A stretch of DNA of 43,246 nt from Phycisphaerales bacterium (GTDB taxonomy: Bacteria > Planctomycetota > Phycisphaerae > Phycisphaerales > UBA1924). How positions within the stretch are numbered: the stretch's first letter is position 1; every line of letters starts with the position of its first letter. The notes below the pieces were generated by a model that did not search any database, was not told the origin of the DNA, and saw nothing but the letters and a program-made list of their open reading frames with translations. The translations under genes and the position numbers were made by a program. This document shows, piece by piece, positions 25,621-32,979 of this stretch. Where the stretch lies: the NCBI GenBank assembly GCA_020847175.1, contig JADLCM010000063.1:1-43246 (forward strand). Reading direction: 5' to 3'.

Positions 25621-25646
25621 CCCGCGGCCACCGCCGCGGGTTTTTT
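25621..25646 (+). terminator. Rho-independent terminator of tRNA-Ala
   Basis: Perfect 8-bp GC stem (25621-25628 with 25633-25640), 4-nt loop, followed by six T. The clearest intrinsic terminator in the window. Confidence 0.93.
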
Positions 25647-25765
25647 GCGTCACGGGCCCCAGTCCATCGCCCGATTGCCCGCCGCCCCCCGTCCTCTCCC
25701 CAAGGAACCCCTCACTCGCCGGGGCGTCCAAACCTGGAACCGGGGGCCTGGGCAGTCCGAAGGGG

Positions 25766-25794
25766 TTGACGCGCGGCCTGCGGGCCGATACAAC
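25766..25794 (+). promoter_or_regulatory. Sigma-70-type promoter of small lipoprotein gene
   Basis: TTGACG (25766-25771), 17-bp spacer, TACAAC (25789-25794). The best -35/-10 pair seen here; the start point would be near 25802, just before the Shine-Dalgarno. Confidence 0.6.
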
Positions 25795-25817
25795 GCTCTC
25801 TCATCGAGGAGTTCGTG

Positions 25818-26084
25818 ATGGCTCTCAAGAACCGCGTCGTGGGTGTGTGTGCCCTGGTTTCCTGCGCCATGGCCCTCGGCGCCTGCTCCAGCAGCACCAG
25901 CGCCTCGGCGATCCGGCGCAACCCCACCCCGGAACTCCGCACGCTCCACGAGCGGTCCGATGACATCCGCAACCGCTATGCGCTGATGCGCAATGAGAAC
26001 TGGCGCATGTTCTGGGAGGATTGGAGCCGCGTGATGTACACCGATCGCGCCTCCCGCCTCACCCCCGAGCCGATGACCCGCTGA
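25818..26084 (+). CDS. Small lipoprotein of unknown function
   Basis: 88 aa. ATG 25818 has GAGGA 7 nt upstream; a GTG at 25815 is less well spaced. The signal MALKNRVVGVCALVSCAMALGAC carries lipobox ALGAC, followed by a Ser/Thr-rich linker SSSTSAS. The rest is a short charged helix-rich part (LHERSDDIRNRYALMRNENW, then RMFWEDWSRVMYTD). It is an abundant-looking small gene: strong promoter, good Shine-Dalgarno, short length. By shape it resembles small envelope lipoproteins such as Lpp analogues, but I do not recognise the family. Confidence 0.75.
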   Translation: MALKNRVVGVCALVSCAMALGACSSSTSASAIRRNPTPELRTLHERSDDIRNRYALMRNENWRMFWEDWSRVMYTDRASRLTPEPMTR

Positions 26085-26176
26085 CCGCAGAGGTTCAATC
26101 AAACCCCGCCGTGCCGGGCGGCGCTCGCGCGCTCGCTTCGGCTCGCCCTCCAGGCGCATTGCCGCGCCGGGTCGGC

Positions 26177-26182
26177 GATAAT
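26177..26182 (+). promoter_or_regulatory. -10-like hexamer for leaderless cyclo-ligase gene
   Basis: GATAAT, 6 nt, then ATG at 26189; no Shine-Dalgarno. Confidence 0.5.
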
Positions 26183-26188
26183 GCGCCG

Positions 26189-26791
26189 ATGCCAGGCGAC
26201 GACCCCAAACGCAGCGCCAGGGCCTTGGCCCGCGCTCGGCTCGCAGGCTTGAGCGAAGCCCAGCGCGCCGCGGCATCGTCGCGGATCTGTGCTCGCCTGA
26301 CCGAACTCTTCTCGTCTCGCGGGGTGCAAAGTGCGCTCGCCTACGTCCCCCTCGCCGGAGAACCCGATGTGCGCCCCTGGGCCCGCGCGGCGCTGGCCTC
26401 TGGTGTGCGCCTTGCTCTCCCCCTGGTGGACTGGGCCCGGCGCGAGATGTCCGCCCGCTTGGCGATGTCAGTCGATGCCGGGCTCGAGACGGGGCGTCAC
26501 GGCGTGCAGGGCCCGCCGATGAGCGCAGCCCGGGTGCCGCTCGCGCAGGTGGATGCGATCGTCGTGCCCGGCCTGGCCTTTGACCCCCGGGGGGGGCGGC
26601 TGGGCCGAGGCGGGGGCTTCTATGATCGCCTGCTTGCGGAGGCGCCGGCCCGGACGCTGGTCGTCGGCGTGTGCTTTGATGTGCAGGTGGTGGACCGCGT
26701 GCCCCGCGAAGCGCATGATCGGCCCGTCCATCGGGTCGTGACGGAGCGTCGGATGATCGAGGCGGTTGAGGCCGGGTCAGACGAGGCGTGA
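26189..26791 (+). CDS. 5-formyltetrahydrofolate cyclo-ligase
   Basis: 200 aa enzyme converting 5-formyl-THF to 5,10-methenyl-THF with ATP, a folate-salvage step in the cytoplasm. The N-terminal basic helix RSARALARARLAGLSEAQR carries the ATP-binding lysine/arginine region. VDAIVVPGLAFDPRGGRLGR followed by GGGFYDRLL is the family signature (folate and Mg-ATP binding). The end reads VPREAHDRPVHRVVTE, also typical. Length is normal. The symbol is usually ygfA or fthC. The start fits the leaderless pattern. The gene is 70 bp upstream of the L,D-transpeptidase gene on the same strand. Confidence 0.9.
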   Translation: MPGDDPKRSARALARARLAGLSEAQRAAASSRICARLTELFSSRGVQSALAYVPLAGEPDVRPWARAALASGVRLALPLVDWARREMSARLAMSVDAGLETGRHGVQGPPMSAARVPLAQVDAIVVPGLAFDPRGGRLGRGGGFYDRLLAEAPARTLVVGVCFDVQVVDRVPREAHDRPVHRVVTERRMIEAVEAGSDEA

Positions 26792-26861
26792 TGCGCGCGG
26801 CGCGCCGGTGCGGGCGCGCGGGCGGTCACGCACGCGGCGGGCAGGTCCAAGGAGGGATGGC

Positions 26862-28046
26862 ATGTCGCTTCCATCGCAATCGGGGTCTCGGGGCGGCGCG
26901 GGGCGCAGCATGATGTCGCGCAAGCGCAGGCTCGGCGTGCCGCGCCAGGCGCTGCTGGTTGGCGGCGGGGCCATCCTTCTCCTCGGGTGCGCCTGGGTGA
27001 CGCTCTCGATGCTCAGCGACTCCGGGGGATCGAAGGAGCCGGAGCCCTCACCAAAGGGCCCCGACATTCTGGCGATGGATGATCCGTCGCTGCGCGCCGA
27101 GAACCCGGCGCTCTCGCCCCAGGGCGACGATCGCGGCGTGCAGGAGCCGATCCCGGCCCCGGAGGGCGAGCGCGGCAGCGCGGGTCCGGAGCACGAGCTC
27201 GCGGGCGCGCAACCGGCGCCGCAGAATGAAGGGGCGGGCGAGCCGATTCCGCCCCCGCCTCCGGTTGATCCGAGCACGCAGCGCGTGACCGATGCGCTGC
27301 GCCGCGCCGAACAGCAGGCCCCGAACGCGCCCCTGGAGGCGAGGGCGACGCTGAACGCGGCGCTACGCGAGTCGAAGGGCGAGCGCGAGCGCGCCGTGCT
27401 GCGCGAAGAACTGGCGAAACTGAACGATCGCATCGTCTTCAGCCCCTACCTCACACCCGGCGACCCGATGTGTCTGATGCACACGATCGGGGCGGGAGAT
27501 TACCTGAGCACGCTGCCCAAGAAGCACAAACTGGGGACCGACTGGCGGCTGATCCAGCGCATCAACCGCATCGCGGACCCGAACCGGATCCGCGGCGGGC
27601 AGCAGGTGAAACTGGTGCGTGGGCCGTTTCATGCCGTTGTCGACAAGAGCGAGTTCAGGCTGGACCTCTACTGGGGCGAGCCGGACAAGAAGGACGAGTG
27701 GGTGTTCATCCGCTCCTTCGCGGTGGGGCTCGGCGAGCTCGACTCGACGCCCGCGGGCGAATACGTGGTGCGCAACCGCGAGGCCAACCCGAGCTGGCGC
27801 AATCCGCGCACGGGCGAACGATTTGACCGCGACGATCCGAAGAACCCCATCGGCGAGTTCTGGGTCGGGCTCGACGGGCTGGGCGACTCGGCCAAGCACA
27901 CGGGCTACGGCCTGCACGGCACGGTGGACCCGTCGAGCATCGGACGCCAGCTTTCCATGGGATGCGTGCGCCTGCTGGACGATGACATCGCGCTGGTCTT
28001 CTCGATGCTGACCGAGAAGGTGAGCCTCGTCACCATCGAACCGTGA
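26862..28046 (+). CDS. Membrane-anchored L,D-transpeptidase (YkuD) with LysM-like region
   Basis: 394 aa cell-wall enzyme that forms 3-3 cross-links or attaches proteins to peptidoglycan. The ATG has GGAGG 6 nt upstream. Residues 1-24 are basic and 25-50 are a membrane anchor (LVGGGAILLLGCAWVTLSML), followed by a Pro/Glu-rich linker to about residue 150 and a helix-rich part (RVTDALRRAEQQAPNAP). A LysM-like segment is IGAGDYLSTLPKKHKLGTDW with LIQRINRIADPNRIRGGQQV. The YkuD domain fills the C-terminal 140 residues with the catalytic motif YGLHGT (His352) and SMGCVRL (Cys368). Presence of this gene shows peptidoglycan cross-linking in this planctomycete-like organism. Confidence 0.9.
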   Translation: MSLPSQSGSRGGAGRSMMSRKRRLGVPRQALLVGGGAILLLGCAWVTLSMLSDSGGSKEPEPSPKGPDILAMDDPSLRAENPALSPQGDDRGVQEPIPAPEGERGSAGPEHELAGAQPAPQNEGAGEPIPPPPPVDPSTQRVTDALRRAEQQAPNAPLEARATLNAALRESKGERERAVLREELAKLNDRIVFSPYLTPGDPMCLMHTIGAGDYLSTLPKKHKLGTDWRLIQRINRIADPNRIRGGQQVKLVRGPFHAVVDKSEFRLDLYWGEPDKKDEWVFIRSFAVGLGELDSTPAGEYVVRNREANPSWRNPRTGERFDRDDPKNPIGEFWVGLDGLGDSAKHTGYGLHGTVDPSSIGRQLSMGCVRLLDDDIALVFSMLTEKVSLVTIEP

Positions 28047-28079
28047 GCCGCCCGCGGGCCGAGCACGTCCGCGCCGTCC

Positions 28080-28460
28080 CTAACTCACCAGGCGCACGCA
28101 CATGGGGTAGCGGAAGAACCGGCCCCGGCTGGCGGCGCGGGCGCCCAGGAACATCCCCACGAGGGCCAGGACGGCCAGGGGCCAGAAGGCGAACACCCCG
28201 CGCACGCTGAGGCTGAGCACGCCGGCTACGGCGGCGTAGATGAGCAGTGAAATCTGAAAGTTCACGCTCTCTCGCCCGTGATCGTCGAGAAACGGCGATT
28301 GCTCCCGTCGCGAGTGCCAGAGCAGGATCGCCAGCACCAGGCCGAGGAAGGGCACGGCGGCTCCCAGCACCGTGAGGTGCTGGTAGACGGCGTGGTTCCG
28401 CTCATCGGCGGTCGCGTCGGCATCGGCGTAGGGCTGCGGGGCCTCGGACATCGCAGGCAT
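28080..28460 (-). CDS. DUF4870-like small membrane protein
   Basis: About 126 aa with three hydrophobic segments: VLGAAVPFLGLVLAILLWHS, ISLLIYAAVAGVLSLSV and FAFWPLAVLALVGMFLGA. HAVYQHLTVLGAAVPFLG and SPFLDDHGRESVNFQISLLI are the signature of DUF4870/Tic20-like proteins. The ATG at 28460 (or 28451) begins a short acidic N-tail; neither has a visible Shine-Dalgarno. It follows mreD by 49 nt on the same strand, so it is probably the last gene of the mre operon; role unknown. Confidence 0.75.
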   Translation of the reverse strand: MPAMSEAPQPYADADATADERNHAVYQHLTVLGAAVPFLGLVLAILLWHSRREQSPFLDDHGRESVNFQISLLIYAAVAGVLSLSVRGVFAFWPLAVLALVGMFLGARAASRGRFFRYPMCVRLVS

Positions 28461-28509
28461 TGTTGGGGGGATCGGGGGGCCGGTTTCCGGCGCCCGCGCC
28501 GGTTCAGGG

Positions 28510-29070
28510 CTATCGCCGGGGCGCCCCGCGCCGTCCGGGCGCGCCATGCGCAAAGCCGAAGAGGGGGGACAGGGGCAGGAGCACGAGGGCGAGGACCGCC
28601 GCGCCGAGCCCCGTGAGCGCCGCCGCTCCCAGGCGGGTGAGCAGTTCGTGCTGGGGCGACCATGCGAGCGGGTCATAGATGGTGCGAAAGGTCATGATCG
28701 CGGTGACGCACGCGCCGGCGACGCACGCGCCGGCGAAGGCGAGAAGGCCGAGCACGAGCGGGTTGCGCCGCATCATCGAGCCTCGCACGCTGAGCACGAG
28801 CTGGCCGGCAAGCGCGAAGCCGAGGACGTGCGGGCCGAGCACGATGCCTGCGCCGCCCCCTGTGAGCGGCACGCTCCACAGCAGGTCGGTGATGGCGCCG
28901 AGCGCGAGAGCCGCCCACAACGTCTCGGAGGCGCTCGCGAAGAGCGCCACGAGCACGAGCAAGGGCATGAGCAGGCTCGGCGATGCGGGCCCCGACGCGA
29001 GCGAGCGCGCGAGGCCGACTTCGAGGCCGGCGAGGAACCATGCGGCGAGGGCGAGCGCGAGGCGGTTCAT
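28510..29070 (-). CDS. mreD: Rod shape-determining protein MreD
   Basis: 186 aa inner-membrane protein with about five hydrophobic segments (LALALAAWFLAGLEVGLARS, SLLMPLLVLVALFAS, ETLWAALALGAITDLLWSVP, VLGLLAFAGACVAGACVTAI, a C-terminal one near LLTRLGAAALTGLGAAVLAL). The AALALGAITDLLW stretch and position directly after mreC, with an ATGA overlap, identify it. MreD sequences are poorly conserved, so the call rests mainly on topology and operon position. The C-terminal tail is Arg-rich (GAPGRRGAPRR). Confidence 0.8.
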   Translation of the reverse strand: MNRLALALAAWFLAGLEVGLARSLASGPASPSLLMPLLVLVALFASASETLWAALALGAITDLLWSVPLTGGGAGIVLGPHVLGFALAGQLVLSVRGSMMRRNPLVLGLLAFAGACVAGACVTAIMTFRTIYDPLAWSPQHELLTRLGAAALTGLGAAVLALVLLPLSPLFGFAHGAPGRRGAPRR

Positions 29071-30041
29071 GGGCCGCCCTCCGGATCGACCCAGATGCGG
29101 AGCACGACCTCGCTGACCCGGGTGAGGTCAACGCGAGGGCGGACGATGACGATCCGTCGGAGCGGGCTCTCGGGCGAAGGCTCCACGCGCTCGACCACGC
29201 CGATGAGAAGCATGCGGGCCCCCGCGGGCCACGCGTCGTCGGCCAGGCGAACCTCCTGACCGGGCTGGAGTCCGAGCCGCTGCAGGTCGGCGGAAAGCCC
29301 GGCGAGGTCTTCGACGGGGCCGGTGAGCGTGCCGTCTCCGACCGGCTTGAGCGTGCACAGGGGCCCTTCGCCGGCTTCACCCATCGCGACGCGGGCGAGG
29401 AGGGGCGGGGCAGCGCGGTCGGTGATGGGCCGCACAAGGGCCAGCCCCCCTGAAGCGCTGATGATGCGCCCGAGCACCTGCGTGCCCGCGACCGTGGCGA
29501 CCGCGCCGACGATGGACTCATCCTCGCCCGGCGCGCGCAGCCGCAGCACATCGCCACCGGCGCTCCGGCTCTCGCCGATCACCGCGGCGGTGCGCACGCG
29601 GACGGAGCGGTCGGGGGCCAGTCCGCGCCCGCTCTGCAGGTCGCGGACCAGGTTGCGGAGGTCGTTGGTGCGGGCCCGCTCGCGGAAGTAGAGCGTGCGG
29701 TACCCCTCGACCTCTTCGCGGAGGCGCACGATCTCCTCAGGCTCGGCCTCGCGCGTCGCGCGGGGGTCGATCCACGACGCAAAGAGGCGCGCGGGGTGGC
29801 TCACCGGGGCGATGAGGCGCATCACCAGCGCGCCGGGCAGGCTCAGCCAGCCGGTGAGGCGCAGGGGCGCGACGGCGCAAATCGCCGCCAGCGCCAGGGC
29901 GATGGCGAGGGTGCGCCGGGACGAGAAGGGATGAGAAGGCGAGCGCGCCAGATGGCCTCCGGAAGAGCACGATTCAAGGCGCGCCCGAACCAAGAGAGCG
30001 GCGATCAGATGTCCATGTCGTTTTCGAGGGTGAGTTTCCAC
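29067..30041 (-). CDS. mreC: Rod shape-determining protein MreC
   Basis: Bitopic periplasmic scaffold linking MreB to cell-wall synthesis. It has a membrane segment TLAIALALAAICAVAPLRL, a coiled coil (EEIVRLREEVEGYRTLYFRE) and a C-terminal beta domain with VAGTQVLGRIISASGGLALV, GLQPGQEVRLADDAWPAG and VVERVEPSPESPLRRIVIVR. The start is unclear. GTG 30041, given here, lies inside mreB and has no spaced Shine-Dalgarno. A CTG at 29951 (MARSPSHPF...) has GGAGG 4 nt upstream and would give 294 aa. The stop overlaps mreD by ATGA. Confidence 0.85.
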   Translation of the reverse strand: METHPRKRHGHLIAALLVRARLESCSSGGHLARSPSHPFSSRRTLAIALALAAICAVAPLRLTGWLSLPGALVMRLIAPVSHPARLFASWIDPRATREAEPEEIVRLREEVEGYRTLYFRERARTNDLRNLVRDLQSGRGLAPDRSVRVRTAAVIGESRSAGGDVLRLRAPGEDESIVGAVATVAGTQVLGRIISASGGLALVRPITDRAAPPLLARVAMGEAGEGPLCTLKPVGDGTLTGPVEDLAGLSADLQRLGLQPGQEVRLADDAWPAGARMLLIGVVERVEPSPESPLRRIVIVRPRVDLTRVSEVVLRIWVDPEGGP

Positions 30042-31036
30042 TCCTCGATGTGGTCGAGATAGATCGCCGTGCCGCGCGCGACGCAGGTGAGGGGGTCATC
30101 GGCGAGCTTGGCGCCCAGGCCCGTGGCCTTGGTGATGACGTCGGTGAGGCCGCGAAGGAGGCTGCCGCCCCCGGCCATCATGATGCCGTTGTTCACGAGG
30201 TCCGCGGCGAGCTCGGGCTCGGCGCGTTCCAGGGTGCGGGTGATGGCATCGACGATCGCGCCCACCGGCTCCTGGAGGGCCTCGCGGATCTCGCTCGAGG
30301 AGATCGTGGTCTTGCGGGGCAGGCCCGAGATCATGTCGCGCCCGCGTACTTCCATCTCCGTCTCCGGGCCGGTGGGGGCCGCGGACCCGATCTCGATCTT
30401 GATGCGCTCCGCCGTCTGCTCGCCGATCATCAGGTTGTAGGTGCGCTTCATGTGGTTGATGATCGACTCGTCCATGTCATCGCCCGCCACGCGCACGCTC
30501 TCGCACGTCGCGATGTCGGCCAGCGACAGGATCGCCACCTCGGTGGTGCCTCCCCCGATGTCCACGATCATGCTCGCGGTCGGCTCGCTGAACGGAAGCC
30601 CCGAGCCGATGGCGGCGGCGATGGGCTCTTCAATCAGGTACGTGCGCCGGGCCCCGGCACGTTCGGCGGAGTCAAAGACCGCGCGCTTCTCGACCGCGGT
30701 GATGCCGCTGGGCACGCTCACAACCACGCGGGGGCCGAAGATCTTGCCCCGCCCCGCGACCTTGCGGATGAAATACCCGAGCATCGCCTCGGTGATCTCA
30801 AAGTCGCTGATGACGCCGTCCTTGAGGGGGCGGATCGCGCTGATGCTGCCCGGGGTCTTGCCGAGCATTTCCTTGGCGACCCATCCGACAGCCTGGCCGT
30901 TCTTCAGCACCTGGTTGGTGCCCTTGCGCACCGCGACAACGCTGGGCTCGTTGAGCACGATGCCCTGCCCGCGGACGGCGACGAGGGTGTTGCACGTCCC
31001 CAGGTCGATGCCCATGTCGACACTGAACATACCCAT
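30005..31036 (-). CDS. mreB: Actin-like rod shape protein MreB
   Basis: 343 aa actin-fold ATPase that polymerises under the inner membrane and directs lateral wall growth. Phosphate-1 motif is DMGIDLGTCNTLVAVRGQG. Other motifs are VAVRKGTNQVLKNGQAVGWV, IRPLKDGVISDFEITEAML, RVVVSVPSGITAVEKRAV, EEPIAAAIGSGLPF, phosphate-2 MIVDIGGGTTEVAILSL and GIMMAGGGSLLRGL. The ATG at 31036 (or 31030) gives the standard N terminus, and no strong Shine-Dalgarno is visible. First gene of mreB-mreC-mreD-DUF4870. MreB is missing from many other planctomycetes, so a complete mre set is informative about lineage. Confidence 0.96.
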   Translation of the reverse strand: MGMFSVDMGIDLGTCNTLVAVRGQGIVLNEPSVVAVRKGTNQVLKNGQAVGWVAKEMLGKTPGSISAIRPLKDGVISDFEITEAMLGYFIRKVAGRGKIFGPRVVVSVPSGITAVEKRAVFDSAERAGARRTYLIEEPIAAAIGSGLPFSEPTASMIVDIGGGTTEVAILSLADIATCESVRVAGDDMDESIINHMKRTYNLMIGEQTAERIKIEIGSAAPTGPETEMEVRGRDMISGLPRKTTISSSEIREALQEPVGAIVDAITRTLERAEPELAADLVNNGIMMAGGGSLLRGLTDVITKATGLGAKLADDPLTCVARGTAIYLDHIEEWKLTLENDMDI

Positions 31037-31090
31037 GAGCCGGTCAAGGAACACGCGGGGCCCCTGTTGCGAGGAGTGGCTGAACCGGCA

Positions 31091-31096
31091 AGGGTA
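31091..31096 (-). promoter_or_regulatory. Candidate -10 element of mre operon
   Basis: Minus strand TACCCT, placing the start point about 48 nt before the mreB ATG. Confidence 0.4.
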
Positions 31097-31154
31097 GAGC
31101 ATCCGGGCGCGAACCGCCAGCGCGCCGGGGGATTCCGGGGCACCTCGGGGCCGG

Positions 31155-31160
31155 GATAAT
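31155..31160 (+). promoter_or_regulatory. Candidate -10 element for FHA-GspE gene
   Basis: GATAAT. A weak TTCCGG lies 16 bp upstream. No start codon follows at leaderless distance. Confidence 0.3.
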
Positions 31161-31338
31161 CACCGCGATCGCGAAGGCGCGGAAGTTGCCGCGCCCGCGT
31201 GGGCGGCATGGGGACACGCTGTGGGGAACTCCACAGGGGGGCGCGGCGTCTGACTCGACCATGGACGCGATGCACCGCAGCCGCACACCGGGACGCGGCA
31301 CGAAGGGTTCAGGGGGCCTCGGACCGATGAAGGCTCGG

Positions 31339-32961
31339 ATGTCCAACCCCTTGCGGCTGCGCCCCGCGCACGGGCGGGGCAAACCCATCGAACTCGGGAG
31401 CGAGCCCGTGACCATCGGGCGCCACCCGGACAACACCATTTGCATCCGCAGCGAGCGGGCGAGCCGGCAGCACTGCGTGATCGAGCCCACCGGGCCCGGC
31501 GCGTACCAGGTACGCGACCTCGACAGCCGCAACGGCGTGAAGGTGAACGGCGAACGGGTGGAGATCGCGCCTCTGCGCGCGGGCGACGTGCTCCGCGTCG
31601 CCGGGGCGGAGTTCCTGGTCGAAGCGGCGAGCCCGGCGGAGCGCGCGGCCCCGGCGCCGCAGGAGGACGGCGACGACTGGGCGGCGGAGAACCCCGCCTG
31701 GCTGGGCGAACTCCGGCGCACACTGCGCGACCTGCCCCCCCGGCGTGAAGTCGCCGAACGGGTGACGCTGCTCTCGGCGGACGGCCAGCCGAGCGACGTG
31801 CTCGGGCAGAAGAGCGAGGGGCCGACGGCCTGGCGGTACCTGCTGCGGATCGCCTCCAAGGCCCGCGCGACCGACATTCATGTCGAGCCGCGCCCGGAGT
31901 CGTTTCAGGTGCGGATGCGCGTCGACGGGCAGATGGTGTGGATCGGGGATCTGCCCACCCGGGTCGGTGAGTTGATGGTGGGCGTCATCCGCGCGATCTG
32001 CCAGTTCAAGGCGGCAGCGCGGGACGCCGTCCAGGACGGCCATTTCTCGGCCAGGTTCGACGAGCGCCGGGTGGAGTTCCGGGTGAGCCTGACCCCCACC
32101 GTGCACGGCGCCAAGGGGGTGCTGCGGGTGCTGGACAGCCGGGACATCCCGCACGCGCTCGAAGAGCTCGGGCTGGTGCCCTACATGCACGACCGGATCC
32201 GCCGGGCGACGCGCCAGGACCAGGGCCTGCTGCTGGTCTGCGGGCCCACGGGTTCGGGCAAGACCACGACCCTCTACAACGCCCTGCGCGAGATCGACCG
32301 GAGCGCTCGCAACGTCGTGACCATCGAAGACCCGGTGGAATACACCATCGAGGGCACCACCCAGCTGCCGGTGGACGAGGAGCGCGGCAAGGGCTTCGGC
32401 GACCTGCTTCGCTCGGTGCTGCGCCAGGACCCCGACGTGATCCTCGTGGGCGAGATCCGCGATGAGCCCACCGCCCGCACCGCCATGCAGGCCGCGATGA
32501 CCGGGCATCTCGTGTTCTCCACGGTGCACGCCAAGGACTCGATCGCCGCGGTGTTCCGGCTGCTCGACCTCAAGGTCGAGCCCTACCTGGTCGCGAGCAG
32601 CCTTGACCTGGTGCTGGCCCAGCGGCTGGTCCGGGTGCTTTGTCCCGCGTGCACGCGCGAGGTGCCGATGCTCCCCGGCGATGCCGCGCGCCTGGGGCGG
32701 TTCGCCTCGGCGCGCATGAACGTGCCGGTGGGGTGCAAGGCCTGCCTGGCGACGGGCTTCCGGGGGCGCAAGGCGATCTGCGAACTGCTCGACGTGACCG
32801 ACGACCTGCGCGACATCATCCTGCGCGAGCCGTCCATCCAGGCGATGAAGAGGGTGATCGAGGCGGGGCACTTCACCACGCTGGCCCAGAGCGGCTGGCG
32901 GCTGGTCGGCGAGGGGCTCACCAGCCTCGACGAGGTCGACCGCGTCGCCGGGCTGGGGTAG
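31339..32961 (+). CDS. FHA domain fused to GspE/PilB-type secretion ATPase
   Basis: 540 aa. ATG 31339 has GAAGG 5 nt upstream; ATG 31327 is an alternative. Residues about 1-95 form an FHA phosphothreonine-binding domain: VTIGRHPDN, SERASRQHCVIE and DLDSRNGVKVNGERV carry the expected G-R, S-x-R-x-H and N-G residues. The rest is a type II/IV-pilus hexameric ATPase: ATDIHVEPR, Walker A GPTGSGKTTT (Lys308), Asp box EDPVEY, Walker B DPDVILVGEIRD, His box TGHLVFSTVHAKD, and a zinc site CPAC ... CKAC. The usual MshEN N-terminal domain is replaced by FHA. No gspF, gspD or pilin gene is adjacent. It probably drives pilus or pseudopilus assembly under Ser/Thr-kinase control. Confidence 0.88.
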   Translation: MSNPLRLRPAHGRGKPIELGSEPVTIGRHPDNTICIRSERASRQHCVIEPTGPGAYQVRDLDSRNGVKVNGERVEIAPLRAGDVLRVAGAEFLVEAASPAERAAPAPQEDGDDWAAENPAWLGELRRTLRDLPPRREVAERVTLLSADGQPSDVLGQKSEGPTAWRYLLRIASKARATDIHVEPRPESFQVRMRVDGQMVWIGDLPTRVGELMVGVIRAICQFKAAARDAVQDGHFSARFDERRVEFRVSLTPTVHGAKGVLRVLDSRDIPHALEELGLVPYMHDRIRRATRQDQGLLLVCGPTGSGKTTTLYNALREIDRSARNVVTIEDPVEYTIEGTTQLPVDEERGKGFGDLLRSVLRQDPDVILVGEIRDEPTARTAMQAAMTGHLVFSTVHAKDSIAAVFRLLDLKVEPYLVASSLDLVLAQRLVRVLCPACTREVPMLPGDAARLGRFASARMNVPVGCKACLATGFRGRKAICELLDVTDDLRDIILREPSIQAMKRVIEAGHFTTLAQSGWRLVGEGLTSLDEVDRVAGLG

Positions 32962-32967
32962 GGCCCG

Positions 32968-32973
32968 TACCCT
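32968..32973 (+). promoter_or_regulatory. -10-like hexamer for leaderless purH
   Basis: TACCCT, 6 nt, then ATG at 32980; no Shine-Dalgarno. Confidence 0.5.
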
Positions 32974-32979
32974 GCCACG

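Larger units (their letters stand above)
31037..31338. other. Divergent intergenic region mreB / FHA-GspE
   Basis: 302 bp containing candidate -10 elements for both directions (31091-31096 minus, 31155-31160 plus). No coding sequence is supported; in-frame extension of the plus-strand gene to 31186 is possible but lacks a ribosome site. Confidence 0.5.
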
